Source: Melieria omissa (lineage: Eukaryota; Arthropoda; Insecta; Diptera; Ulidiidae). From it: a stretch of DNA of 64,000 bases. Location of the stretch: the NCBI GenBank assembly GCA_963971225.1, contig OZ020269.1, forward strand, positions 9,616,201 to 9,680,200. The letters run 5' to 3'. The notes beneath the pieces are model-generated. The model saw only the letters and a program-made list of their open reading frames with translations. It did not search any database and was not told the origin of the DNA. This document shows positions 20,032-32,126 of this stretch, piece after piece (within the stretch, counting starts at the first letter, position 1; every line of letters begins with the position of its first letter). The position numbers and the translations under genes were made by a program.

Positions 20032-20033
20032 TA

Positions 20034-23000
20034 TATTATTTAAAATTATTTAGTTGCTCATTGCTCCAATTTCAAGTTCATTCCCAGCTCTGTTCGCAAA
20101 CTGTATTTCTACACTGATAGTTAAATTCATTGAAATTGTCAGCTTCACTGACTTCATTCAAAACGTTTCTTCTTTGATAATTTATGGCTCTTTGAAGTTT
20201 AGAGTCTCTTCTGCTTTGCTTGCAAGCACCTTTTCTGTCTGTCCGCTAAAATGTTTAATAAATTTTAAAAGCAATCGGTGCACTAATTAAACTTAATGCA
20301 CTCGAGACTCTGTTTGCCACCGACACTGGCGACGGCTACTTGAAAAACTTTTGGACAAGTTTGTAATACTTTTGAACAAACCGACTGTCAAACTGAGAGT
20401 CCATTTGTGCAAATTCTAAAGGCCACTTTCTACTTTACACTTTTACTTGACTTACTAATCAACTTTGAATGGATGGCACTCAAGTAACAAGTGCCGGCGC
20501 CAGTATCTGAAACAAGAGTTCAAGTGCCCGCGTCACCGAAAGCCTTCGAAACTGATTGAAGATTTAATATTTTTCCAGCTGTAAAGATAAAATGTTTTCA
20601 GCGAAAAATCTGAAACGCTCACGCGCATAGCGAAAAATGGGGCCGAGCTTGTGAGATTAGGACTGAACTATTTATTGGGGGGAGGGGGGGGCGTGCCTTT
20701 CATCTGAGCAACGAGTGCGCATGTAAACAGTACGGATGGGAATCGTTAATAACTGTTTGGGGTGATTGGATTTTGTGCGATTTTCAACTGCGTGGAAGCG
20801 CATGAAATAACGCTTAAATACTTAGCATATCGGCGTTAAGTATTTCGCAGTGGCTTTTGAATATTTAAGATGAATATTTGTAAGACTTGAAGTGGCGTGC
20901 GGCGTAAGCGGGCACATGGCTGATGTATTAAATTTTCGACATGTGTTGAACAGTAAAAGTGCAATAATTTTCTTTATCTCTAAAATTTAGTTGAAAACTA
21001 TTCTAGTGCACGTTTGCTGCCTCTATTGTCATTTACAGCAAACGACTTACTTGACCAAAAAAAAAAACTATTCAGGAAAATCCAGCCACTGTTGCCGGCC
21101 TTCTATCTGAAGCCAAAAATAAAGAATAAAAAATAAAAATAAATAAAATTTGTCTCTTGATAACTAACGCTAATCACTGAAATCTCTTACAAACAGCACG
21201 CAGAATAATTTTATCATTTTGTATACGACACACACACCGCGCACCTTTCGACTGTCCCCCACTCTCCCCCCGCGCACTAAACTGCTCAATCGGCGAGCGT
21301 GCGTAATGTATGGTTTGCGGCGTTTGGTCGCCCATTCAGCGCGGTTCAGTCCGCACTGGCATATCTGTCATTAGCGTTGTTATTGTGGTTGTTGCTGCTG
21401 TGTTTTGGTTCATTTGTATTTTTTGCCATTTAGCACAATCACTGATTGCGTCTTCGTTGCTATTCAACAAAAAAAAATGCAACAACAAAAAACTATAAAA
21501 AAATCGAACGAATTTGTGCTGCTGCAAAATTGTTTCGCTGCCGCTCGACGAGCTCTGTCTGCTCTCTCTACCGCGACTCGTTCGGTCGGTCGGTCGTTCG
21601 GTCTTACAGTTTTTCTGTATTTCTTTCTTTCTTTCCAACTTGCTATCTTTCCATCCTTTCTGCTGTCTTTCTTTCTTCCATTCTTCAATTCTCACCTCAA
21701 TTTTTTTTATTACGTTGTTTGCTGTTTTTATATATTGTGTTGTTGTTGTTATTGTTGCTGCTGTAGCTGTTGCTGTTGCTGTTTATTTGCACAATGCGAT
21801 CGTTTTCGTTTTTTGTAATCATTTCATTTATTTTCTGTTTTACTTTTACGCCTCCTGTCGCTCCCCTTCCTCCTCCTCTCCCACTTTCCGTTGGCACAAC
21901 TTTATACTTTGCTGCCTTTTCCATACGTGCAGTACGTACTCATTGTTGTTGTAGTTGCTGTTCTTGCTGTTGTTGTTGCCATTGTCGTACTTGTGCTTTC
22001 GTTTTGTGTGTTTTTCTTACTGATTTGTTGTTTGTGTTTTTGTTGCTGTTTGTATTTATATTGTTGTTTTTACTGTTTTTGTTATTGTTGTTGTTGTTGT
22101 AGTTGTATTTATGTAGTATTTCAATACGTTTGCGTTTCGCCGTTTTAATCTTTGCCAGTCGTTCGTCGAGATTTCATTTTGGTCTGCGCTCGCGTCGGCC
22201 TGTGCCGTCGCGCTCTTTCGTCGGTCTCGTGCTTCTTCAGTTTGTGCGCTGTTCGCATTGTGCCTCACACTGACTCCCACCGCTGCCAGACGGCGGCTTG
22301 GGTGGCTGTCTAGCTGAACTGGCTGGCCGCATTTACTAACTGACTAACTAACTAGCTGACTGACTGACTCGCACTGTGTGCGCTGCTTCATTTGGGAATC
22401 TGCTGCACGCTCCTGTCTCCGCGCGACTATTTGCATTTGTTGCTGTTTGCGCTTTCGAGGTTTCAATTGCGCGCCGCAGGTCGCCGCCGCCGCCGTCATT
22501 TGTTTCATTCGCATCAATTGACGGCACGTTCAGTCGGCCGATCGGCCGTTCGCTGGCTCCAACAAACCAGCTGTTTGCCTCAAGAATTTCGTTGTCTTTT
22601 TTGCTTGTTTCTTTGTTTTTGCTTTCTTGATTTTTGATTTTGGTACTTTGATTTTTTTATTGCTTCGACGTCAGCGTGTTGCCGTCTGTTCTGCGTATCT
22701 CTAGATACTTCATTGTGTTATCAGCACTAAATTATTATTTTTTGTTTTATTGCCATTTGCCAGCTTTTTTCGCTCTCCTTTGTGCGATTATGTTTGGTGC
22801 GTTGTTGTTGCTGTTGTTGGCGTTTTGCTGCTTCTTGTGACGTCACCTGCCCGGGCGCGCTGCTGTCGCGATCGTTGCCGCTATCTGCCCTCACATTGTA
22901 GTTGCTGCTGTTGTTGACTTTGTTGTTGTCATTGTCGGCGCTGTCAACGCGTTGCGCATTTCTCAGCGTTAATATTATAAATAAAAATTAATTTTGTATG

Positions 23001-23476
23001 AACTGCAGGCGTGACCTTAAATAATTTTCTTTTGTTTAGCAATAACAAATTCTTTTACGCGGCGTCATGTCTCACATTTTGAATATGCGAGTATTTTGGT
23101 TTTTTCGTTTTTTAACTTTTTTGTGCTGCACACTTGTTATTTGTTTTTTGTGATTTTTTGCTGACATTTGTTTTGTTTTGATTTTATTTTACAAATCAAT
23201 GTCCAATCGATATGCGGCGTATAAATAATTGGTTTTTTATGAAAGCTTTATGACGCCAGTTACGCAACTCGATGGGCATAATTAAATGAATTTGTTGTTG
23301 GCATAATTGAAATACAGTCAGCACCCCATTGTGGTTGAATGAAGTGGAGCAAAAGATAGAGTTCGGCAAAATTAGTCACAGGAGAACGAAAAGAAGTTGG
23401 ACAAAGTGTTTGCTAATGAAATTAATTCAGTGTGGAGGTCAATGGCGATGGTACTAATGCATTAAGTTGTTGGTTC
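20034..23476. other. Gene-free; long T/G-rich simple-sequence region
   Basis: 20034-21200 has no recognisable gene and contains a G-run at about 20678-20690. From about 21340 to 23180 the plus strand is persistently T-rich, with TTG/TGT, TTTC and TCGG runs. Many long open frames full of Leu, Val, Phe and Cys result and are not believable proteins. CTAACTGACTGA-type repeats are at 22333-22370. CG-rich patches at 22180-22300 and 22840-22950 could be regulatory. Confidence 0.5.
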
Positions 23477-23502
23477 TGACTGACTGACTGACTGACTGAC
23501 TA
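23477..23502. repeat. (TGAC)n microsatellite
   Basis: Six perfect tetranucleotide units of TGAC/CTGA in a row. Confidence 0.9.
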
Positions 23503-23528
23503 ATCATCGCCCAAATTTGGAATCTAAA

Positions 23529-24250
23529 GGGCCAAAATATGGGTTAATGTGTCATATGGAAAAACGTGCTTATACTCCAAATTAAAAATAATTCGACATT
23601 TAGTTTTTGGTTTTTCGAAAATCAAATGTTGACGCAGACAACAGGTTCACATACATATGTACATATATTAAGTTTTATGTGGAGAAACGAGATCTTATGA
23701 GCCTTTCGACTTCAAACTTGGCGAATGAATGAAATAATTCGACACGTGTTTTGAATTTTTTTGAAAATCAAAATCTAAAGAAACAAAGTGTTTAAAGTTT
23801 GTATGGAGAAACGAGATTTTATAAATCTTTTGTCTTAATGTTGACACGTGCTGTTATTTTTTTTTTTTAAATTAAATTCTGGCGGGATCAACGATGAGTT
23901 CAGAGTTTGTATAGAGAAACTCTGAAAAAACATGAATTAATGGGACTATTGACTTCAAGTTCAGTTAAAGTGATTCAAATAAAAAAAAAAATATTTCAAA
24001 AAATTAAAAAATTTCACATGTTTTTTTTTAAATCAAAATCTGCCCAATTAAAAAAATGTTACCAAAAATGGGTTTAAAGTGTGTATTCGGAAACTAATAT
24101 ATATGGGGCCTATTGACTTTAACTATAATAAAAGCACTTGAAATGAGAAATAATGAGATAATTTCTTTTCTTTCATCAAAATCTAACGGGGTCAACAAAG
24201 AGTTAGGAAGTCTTGCCCTAGTCTTCAATATATATGATGGGATCTTACTC
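23529..24250. repeat. Degenerate tandem array, about 100-175 bp period
   Basis: A diverged set of consecutive blocks repeats the same order of motifs: a GGAGAAACGAGAT-like motif (23680, 23811, 23913 and 24088 in weakening form), a CTTATGAGCCTTTCGACTTCAA-like segment, then an AAAATCAAAATCT-like segment. Spacing is irregular because of insertions and homopolymer runs. It looks like an old tandem duplication, perhaps of a transposon fragment. No protein is encoded. Confidence 0.65.
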
Positions 24251-24439
24251 AAAAATTGTCTGAATAGTGAACTGTCTCCTGAATAGTTGAAGCAAACAAC
24301 AACAAATAAACCATCGGCATAGTTTTTTCAAAGGATCTACCGCAAACGAATCTCATTATAAGGAATCTCTATTATCTCTGTATTACATCGAATGTCTAAT
24401 GTATGTGAATTAGTTGAACTAATAAAACAATCTGGAAGC

Positions 24440-24512
24440 ACACTGTAATGTTCGGAATTTGAACTCATGATCCTCTGACTTGTAATTGAACGCATTAACC
24501 ACTAAAGACGTG
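24440..24512 (-). other. tRNA-like relic (possible tRNA-derived SINE head)
   Basis: Read on the minus strand, TAGTGGTTAATGCG resembles an A box and GAGTTCAAATTCC resembles a B box, at tRNA-like spacing. The anticodon stem and acceptor stem do not pair well, and the flanks lack a matching 7-bp acceptor. It is therefore a degenerate tRNA or a tRNA-derived SINE fragment, not a functional gene. Confidence 0.4.
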
Positions 24513-24526
24513 TTTTAACAAATTAA

Positions 24527-24730
24527 AAAAAGGAAATTTAAATAAAAAGACAGACTTTTTATTCTTTCTTTTTTTGTTTCTTGCTTTTCAAACTAAAAAA
24601 AAAAAACAAAAAAATCAATAAAAAAGTAAGGTAAAGTAAGAGAAAAAAGTAAATTTAAATGAAAAGAAGACTTCTTATTCTTTCTTTTTTTTGGTTCTTG
24701 CTTTTCCAACTTCAAATAAAAAAAAAATTT
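24527..24730. repeat. Tandem duplication of an A/T-rich block
   Basis: Two consecutive copies of a block: GAAATTTAAATAAAAAGA, ACTTTTTATTCTTTC, TTTCTTGCTTTTC, then an A run. The second copy starts near 24645. The copies differ by small changes. Non-coding. Confidence 0.7.
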
Positions 24731-24857
24731 CAATAAGTACATTTAAATCGCAAACGGTCATGTTCACCGACCACAGCAGCCGTGTAGCTCACACGTGCAC
24801 CTGCAATGTGTTTTGCTTTTACTCTGCGAAATTCACTTCCTAAGCTTTGTCCTGACG

Positions 24858-24858
<1 letters not shown>

Positions 24859-24894
<36 letters not shown>
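24859..24894. repeat. (CA)n microsatellite
   Basis: About 17 uninterrupted CA units. Confidence 0.95.
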
Positions 24895-24898
<4 letters not shown>

Positions 24899-26952
24899 AT
24901 AATCAGGTATATTCCATTCATATCGCGTTGAATAACTCTAACTGAAAGGTGCCTCGTAACCACTACGATACAACATTTTGCTGCTCTCATACAAGTCTCA
25001 ATCGAGTAATAAATCACCAAGGAAATCAAACAAATACAATGTAAACAAGCCAACTTTTGTACGTTTTGCCAGTTCACCAGAGATGTTTTCTGCAGCTGTT
25101 ACTTTCGTCCACTCATTTCTCAGTAGCTTCTTCGCTTTGCCTCTCGTCTTTTGTTATATTTATTTTATTTGTTCATCCGCCGGCCACCCATCTAAGGCCA
25201 GTTTAATTAGGTGAATGCTATAAATTCAAATTAAAGTTAAAGAGGAGCGCAACTTTTGACTGAGTACACTGTCACTTGCGTTGGCCTCCGGGTAATGATT
25301 GTGTTTGCTTTTGTTGCTTTTCTCCTTATTTGGGCACCAGCACATTGGGTCGCCGCTTGCTGAAGCTGCGTTAAATAATTGCTCGCCGTACACTTTTAAT
25401 CCTTAGCCCAAAGCCCAACAAATCCTTTTCTCACATAAGGGACAGCAACGATGCCGTTTTTCCGGTTTCGTAACCAAAATCAATAATAACAACTCGCCCA
25501 AAAATAGCATCAAACTGCGGACAAGCACTACATATACATACAACGTTTGGTAGGCTGTCTGTCTGTCTGACTGACTGGTTGGTGTGCTGTCAGCGGCCGA
25601 GGGCGGGCAATGCCGCTGTCACAGCTGAAGGCGCGCTCCATATTCGCTGACGGCTTTGTTGGCTGTCGCATTAGTTGTTGTTGCCTATTTATAGGCGTTC
25701 GAAAAGATGTTGAAGTAGCGCGTGCCAGTGGCCGCCATGTCCATGACTCGAGAAATTGGATTTGCAACAATTGCGACAGCGGTGACGGCGGCAGCAGCCA
25801 ATCAGCCCGGCAGCGTCATTGACAAAAGATGCGATACTATTTGGCCCCAATAAATAAACGCCCTTTGCTGTGCATGACAATGCGGGCCGTCGAAGGGCTC
25901 CTTCGGTGCTGTCAATACGCAATCGAATCGCACACACACACGTGCGACACAGTTGCCTGCACAGAGAAGAGCAGCAGCAGCACCCGCTCGTCACCGTCGC
26001 ACTGTCGACTAGTTGAGTTTATTTAATTTTAATTTAACGCATGAAATACTTTGGCAATCAGTGCAACAATCACTCGGGCAGCAAATATTCATTAGCGATT
26101 CTGTTGCAAGAAAAACGAAATGGAAAAATTTTGGTTTTGGCGGCGCAGATTTCTTTCTATCGTTCGTTTGGTTTTTCGATGCATTCATTCAGTTCGATTT
26201 GAGTGTAAACTGGCGGCAAATTATTATTTTCTGCCTATTTAGATTGGCAGCAAAGCGACCACAACAGCGTCAGTAACAGTGGCATTGGCATCGGCGTCGA
26301 CGTCGACGTCGTTGTTGGTAGCTGCCGCGAAGGCGCATTAATGGCGCTCAAACATGCTGTTCGGTCATAAAAAAGCATAAAGCAGACGATTTACAATTAG
26401 GCGCTATGAAATGCCTTGATTTGCATGCCAATTACGCGATACGCCTCAAGTGGCAGCGTAGTGTGTAGGTATATATAAAAATATGTAAACTAATGCGAAA
26501 CAACGTAAAACTGCTGCCAGCGCTGCGGTTGGCATTGAAATTTTTAGGGTTTGGCAGTGTAGCAGAGCGAAATGTTGGATTAATGAGGGTGTTGTGTTTT
26601 TTCTAAACGATGTGTTGGACATTACGTTAATAGCTGATTAATCAGACCAGTTGTTATCTCTTGTGTGAGTGAAGCATTTGTTTGACTTTGGCAAAGAATT
26701 CGACTTGTACGGTAGGCAATTTCTTAATGTACTTCAAAAAGCAGCAGTCGAGTGGGTTGAGGCTGTTGCTCCCAAACAACAAAAACATTCAGCCACTCCA
26801 TTCATGGCTGCCGATCGGCTTTCTATCAAATGAAAAACTTAGATATGAAACTGCTGAAGCAAAGCTATGGCAGCGACCGTACATATTTGGGTTGAAATAT
26901 CTTGTTCTGATAGACACTAAAGGTCAGTCAATGACGGTTTCTGACGGCTTAA

Positions 26953-27450
26953 CCCTTTCGCTACAGGTTTTTACTGGGGAAAGTTACAATTTTCAATTTT
27001 ACGTTTTAGGCTTCTATGTGGTTGCAACATTCCATAAGAAATGTTTTCATTTTTATATTTTGACCCTTTATTTTAGAGTGTTTTTCTATGAGAGCAACCA
27101 CATCATTGTGGCTGTAATAATTACTTAAACATAAGACCTTTTACGCATAATGACAATTGGAATATTTCTTCATTTACTTCAATTAAAATTAAGTTTCTAA
27201 ATTGAAAGAAAACGTCAAAAAGTTATCTAATTTTTCTGCTTCTTCTTCCTTTGCTATGTCAAGATATACTATTCAAAAAACGTGTATACTTCTCTTCTTT
27301 ATACTTAAATATTAGTTTATTAATTTCGTATTTTTTCTAAAACTTTAAACTATTCTAAGGACCAACAAAAAATGTATTCTTGAAACAACAGAGGGTTTAG
27401 ACGTCCATAAAGTAGCATGTTGCCATATGGCAACAAAATAGCGAAAGGGT
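26953..27450. mobile_element. piggyBac-type non-autonomous element (TTAA ends)
   Basis: The left end is TTAA-CCCTTTCGCTA (26949 onward) and the right end is TAGCGAAAGGG-TTAA (to 27454), an inverted match. TTAA duplication with CCC starts is the piggyBac signature. A second palindrome TTGCCATATGGCAA sits just inside the right end (about 27420-27433). The 498-bp interior has no transposase motif, so it is a small non-autonomous copy. Confidence 0.8.
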
Positions 27451-27454
27451 TAAT

Positions 27455-28977
27455 GTCACTCTGTGCTCTATGTGATTGCACTCAGCAAAAAGAGATGTTC
27501 ACAGTTTGGTCAGGCAACAGTATCGCCATCAACCATCTGGAAATTTGTAAAAAGCCTGAACATGGAAGATTACAACACAAAAGACCAAAGTGGTCTTGGG
27601 TGCACTATAGCACATATTATAATAATTATTTACTTAAATGACTACTAAAATACTTATAAGCTTCTGACAGACGCGTATGTGTCTGTTTTGCATTTTCAAG
27701 ATCCAATGGTTAGGTTTTGCATTTTCAAAATCCAATGGTTGAAATCCGTGACATGAAATTTTTCTATTTTTGTCCCACTTCGAAGGACTCGATATGGATC
27801 TATGTCCATCTTAAGTTTATATTCACCTAAAGGTACTGTCAGACTATGCTAATAAAGCGCTTTCAGGAATTATTTCCATTCCAGGAAGTAAAACTTGCAA
27901 GTATGTGTGACTATGTATGTGTGAATGTAGTCAATTTTCACAGATAGACAAAGGATTAATGTTCTCCATATTACGATCGCTATTTGTTGTGGTTAGATAC
28001 ACTTTTGCAGAGCATTACGCGCGCTTTTATAATATCGTATGTACTCGTATTTATAACACTCAATGAAACTAAAGCATTAACTTTACTCGTATGCATACAT
28101 ACATCAATTGCTCGACGTGAACAACAACAGCAACAATGAAAGCATGAAAGGAACATAAAAGTGGAATGAGTATTGATTAATTGTAACCATAAATAAAATT
28201 GCATTAAATGTGCAATGTTGTTGTTATTATTATTATTATTGACAATGTTGTGTTGTGGTTGTTGCTATTAAAGCCTTTGCTAACGTTAGCGCGGCGTGTA
28301 CTACAACTATAGTTGTGTGTGTGTGGGTGTGTAGCTGTGTAGCTGTGCGCAGGGCAGCGCAAATATGGCGCAGTGGAAATTATCTTTTATCGAAAATTAA
28401 ATGCGGCTGGAGCAGCGTTGGTAGTGCGCGGAGCGGAAAAGTGTGAAGTGGCAGTGTCATTAAATCGGCTGTTGGGAGTGTAAGGATAATTGGAAACTTA
28501 TCAGCAGCAACTCGTGTCGAAAGCAACGTTACTGGAGCGTGCAAGAGCGAAGGGAGAAGTTATGGCAGCCGCTACAAAAAAATGGCGCATAAAGATGTCA
28601 ACTTGTGTGATTTCAATGAATATTAATGGATGGCAACAGCATTTCAATTTTTCGCAAATCCGAAAAATGGTTAGTGTTTAAAAAAATTGATGATGCAGTT
28701 TATCGACCACGTGGTCAGCTACTCTACTAACGGCTATTCTACTAACGGTACATTTTGTGCAAGCTGATCAAGTGTGCAAAAAGTAACGAAACACGACCTT
28801 AATCAAGAATATTTTTGGATTTTTTTTGTGTTTTTTTTACAAAATTTTTTTATAAATAAATAAAAATTGAATTTCAAATAAAAACAAATATATATGTACA
28901 TAGTATTAGTCAGATAATAATCAAGCATGAAAACAAACAATTGTTGGCTTACATGTGTACATACATAACGACTTCTG
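27455..28977. other. Intergenic, no gene recognised
   Basis: Holds a 29-bp tandem pair (GTTTTGCATTTTCAA at 27685 and 27714), ATT and GT/TGTAGC simple repeats at 28215-28345, and a short direct repeat (CTACTCTACTAACGG / CTATTCTACTAACGG at about 28719-28748). No supported gene. Confidence 0.5.
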
Positions 28978-29334
28978 GCCAATGGTCGATTTTTCGACCA
29001 CTGAAAAGTACGCGTAAAAATATTTGCATAATCTTATGGATATCAATTGATTGTGGTAATTTCGTCTTTAGGCTTCGTAAATAATCAATAATAAATCAAT
29101 AATTTGAAAACGTTATATATTTTTCAGAATATTGACTAAAACAATGCTTTTTTCGTGCCTTCACCAACATCGCTAAATTGATCTTTTTAAAAAAAATTAT
29201 TCTTTCGAGGGGTTACCAAAAGACCAAAGCTATTTTATGCATCAAAAGTTCAAAGATATAATGTCTAAGTGCAGAGCTACTCTCCTTCAAAGTGGCTGGT
29301 CGAAAAATCGACCAGCGGCCGAAGATGGGTTAAA
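28978..29334. repeat. Decayed inverted-repeat element with palindromic ends (possible piggyBac type)
   Basis: The left end has GGCCAATGGTCGATTTTTCGACCA and the right end has an inverted counterpart with TGGTCGAAAAATCGACCA followed by GGGTTAA at 29328-29334. Each end contains its own palindrome of GGTCGA and TCGACC around five A or T. The right TTAA is clear but the left one is lost (TAACGACTTCT), so the left boundary may lie a few bases further out. Assignment to the piggyBac type is tentative. Confidence 0.45.
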
Positions 29335-31177
29335 CTATTTCATTTTATTTCGATAACTCACTCTGTCTGCTTAATTATTTTGCGAACAAGACTTTTATGT
29401 TTAACTACACCAGAGTAAAATTTTTTTTTTTAAATATTTGCACATTTATGTATTTGAAGGCTTCAGTTTTGCTGCATGGCGAGTGCCATATTTGTGTTTG
29501 AAAGAATAGCCTTTGAATTAATTGTGGTGTCTGTAAATAGTGAACACTTGAGCGTACTTCGGGGCACACAAATTGTGCCACTTGATGTCCTCATATTACG
29601 CACAAAAGGACAAACTCACAAAAAAAGGTGTGTGCACGAGCAAAGGCGCCTAAAAAGTGACTGCATGGTAAATGGATGAGAGTGAGAGGGTAGAAACTGT
29701 GTGTTTTATGCACAAAACGTGCAAAGAATTCAACAAGTTGGGACGGCATACACACACATTGCATTGCATCATGGCCAATATTTATTGTTCAGCCTACGGG
29801 GTGGAAAATGTAGCCGCGTCGGTGGCCGGCGCTGTTTGCTGTGGCGTTGTTATGTTGGCAAGCAGTGTTGACTAATGAGCAACATCAGTCATTGCCGACA
29901 GCGGCATAAGGCACACTTTAACACTCACACTGCACTGACCAGTTCGATGGCACCGTTTCTGCCATGGCTGCAATTGTTGTCTGACCGCTGCGTACAGAGT
30001 TCAACAAACTGTCCGAATCGCAGCGTTGCAATCGAAACCAAATTAACAGCTGCTCGGTTGGGCGCAAAATAAAACGTTTTTGCACATTGGCATTTCCCCA
30101 ACATCTGCAATTGCACCCTAGTAGCGCCGATGGGCCCCGCCCTACCACGCTGACGCTCTATAGATACGCCGCGTCTGCCTACTACGCGCCATGTCACTGT
30201 CCGTTTTGCGTTTGCATTCGCGTCAACATTCCCATTCTCGGCTTCACTGCACCCAACTTGGCATCAATAACTCGCACTACTGGCCAGTAATAGCCGCGTT
30301 TTTGTGCCGCTTCTGTTGATTTTGCTTATCTTTCGTTTGTTTTATTATGTATGCGTGTGTGTGGGTTTTTTTTTAAGTTTGTTTCCACCTGACATTCTTG
30401 CTGGCGCTCTTTAAGTTGGTTTTTATTTGTGGCTTTGCGCGAGTTTCGGTTGAATTAGTATTGGCGAGCGCTGCGTGAACTTGTGCGGCTGCTGAACTTC
30501 CAGCGATGCACGTCGGCTGGCCGACTGGCCGGCCGTTTGACTGGCTGGGCAGCGCACGTACGCTGCGATCATTAATGCCAGCTGATGCGCGCAGGGTGCC
30601 GCACCTTCATGTGTTCAAGTGTAATTTCAAGTATTAAGGAAGCAATTTGCTAGGGTCGTATTTGTTTTTGTTGTTGCCGCTGCTTTTGCTGTAGTGGTTT
30701 TTATTGTTGTTGTTATTATTGTTATTGCTTCTGTGCGGCATTCAGCGTTCATGTTGTTTTTTGTGGTTTCTGTGAAGTGAATACCAAATGGCGGTGAATC
30801 TTCGAAAACGACTGTGGAGCTGGCATTTTATTTGTGGAATTTACGAGCGCTTAAAAATCAGCAGGAAAATTAGTAGAAAATATGCGAAAATAATGGAACA
30901 TTAATGAGGTAATAAAATTGTCTGTTGTTATTGCTAGGAAGTGTGGGTGGCACACAAAGGCGTAGACTGTGGAGAAGGGTGAGAATTTAAGCCCTTAAAT
31001 TGCCCAACAAATTTATTGTAATTGTTTTGAAGTGTGCTTCTTTTTGAAAGAATTTTTGCATGCAGCACTTAAGGCTGACTAACAATATCCATTAGAAACT
31101 TATTTCGGGCTTGCAGCAGTTTTCAATAAATTTTGTAGTAATTGAAAATAATGTTATGAAAGTAAAGGAAATATGTA
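29335..31177. other. Gene-free; includes a GC-rich patch
   Basis: No recognisable coding sequence. 30440-30600 is GC-rich with GGCTGGCCGACTGGCCGGCC-type repeats. Runs of TTGTTG are at 30660-30730. Could be regulatory DNA of an adjacent gene; nothing proves it. Confidence 0.45.
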
Positions 31178-32124
31178 GGGGAATTCTTTGTAAGGTGCCA
31201 CCCCATAGCTTTTTTGCGCATAATTCGTTAGAAAATTAACGTATCGCCAATTTTAATATACCGTTCGAAAGAGGGTTAAAGGGGCTAGGATCCAAGGTAA
31301 CACTTCAATTGAATTTTTCGTAATTACGAATTTTACAGCCAATTTCCCAAAGTGTTCAAAATCGACACCTTAAAATTTTTTAATGTAAAGTGCCACCCCC
31401 GAAAAAAACCGCTAAAAATGTAAAAATCTCAAGCAAAAATGCATGATTTAGAAAATTTACGAAAGACTATTGAATTTAATTTGAATTGAATAGAAAATGA
31501 CCGAAAGCAAAATGGAAATTGAATGGTAACGAATAAAACGAATAATTGTATGGAAATTAATAAACAAAATTGAACTAATTTATTCCTCATGATAAGATGA
31601 GAGAAAAATAGATAATTAATACTAAGATAATTACACTAAGAACACTTTAAATTCATTGTAATGACGATTCCGAGCAATAAAAAGTCATTATACCGATATA
31701 GCACCACAAAACAATGAAAAAGGGGGGTGGCACCTTACAAAGAAAAAAAGGTGGCACTTTACATTTTTATGGTATTTTGGAAATCATTGTATAAATTTGT
31801 TTCTTTTACGATATGCTCGGATATCATTTCGGATTATGAAAAACCATTAAAAATTAAGTCCAACACTCATATTTACCTTAGTTTTTTATAAGTTTTTGGT
31901 TACTTTTTCACCGCAAGAATAACCTTCAGTTTTAATTTTTATGTTTTTTCTTAACCAAATTTGACACTTTTATTTACCCAGACCGTACCATTGCGTATGT
32001 TCCCACAAAAACCACATTAGAATTGATGTTGACATATATACCTTAAATGACAATAGGATTTTTTTTTCTTGGATTGCTGGAACATCGAAATCGAGCAGGG
32101 GTGGCACCTTACAAAGAATTCCCC
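31178..32124. mobile_element. TA-flanked element with iterated terminal motif
   Basis: 27-bp perfect terminal inverted repeats (31178-31204 against 32098-32124, starting GGGGAATTCTTTGTAAGG) are flanked by TA (31176-31177 and 32125-32126). The sub-motif TGTAARGTGCCACC occurs five times: 31189-31204 and 31384-31400 direct, then 31724-31739, 31750-31763 and 32098-32113 inverted. The 947-bp interior encodes no recognisable protein. It is probably a non-autonomous element whose iterated motif may bind transposase. Confidence 0.85.
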
Positions 32125-32126
32125 TA

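Larger units (their letters stand above)
24251..26948. other. Gene-free; contains tRNA-like relic, A/T tandem repeat and microsatellite
   Basis: Apart from the separately listed items no gene was recognised. 25600-26330 is mixed-composition with CAGCAG and GTCGACGTC-type runs. 26660-26940 has an open frame running into the TTAA-flanked element, but it resembles no family I know. Confidence 0.5.

Noticed and set aside
21405..22637. Overlapping Cys/Phe/Leu-rich open frames
   Set aside because: They come from T- and TTG/TGT-rich simple sequence open in several frames at once.
26682..27128. 148-residue frame as a gene
   Set aside because: It crosses the left TTAA end of a transposon and resembles no known family.
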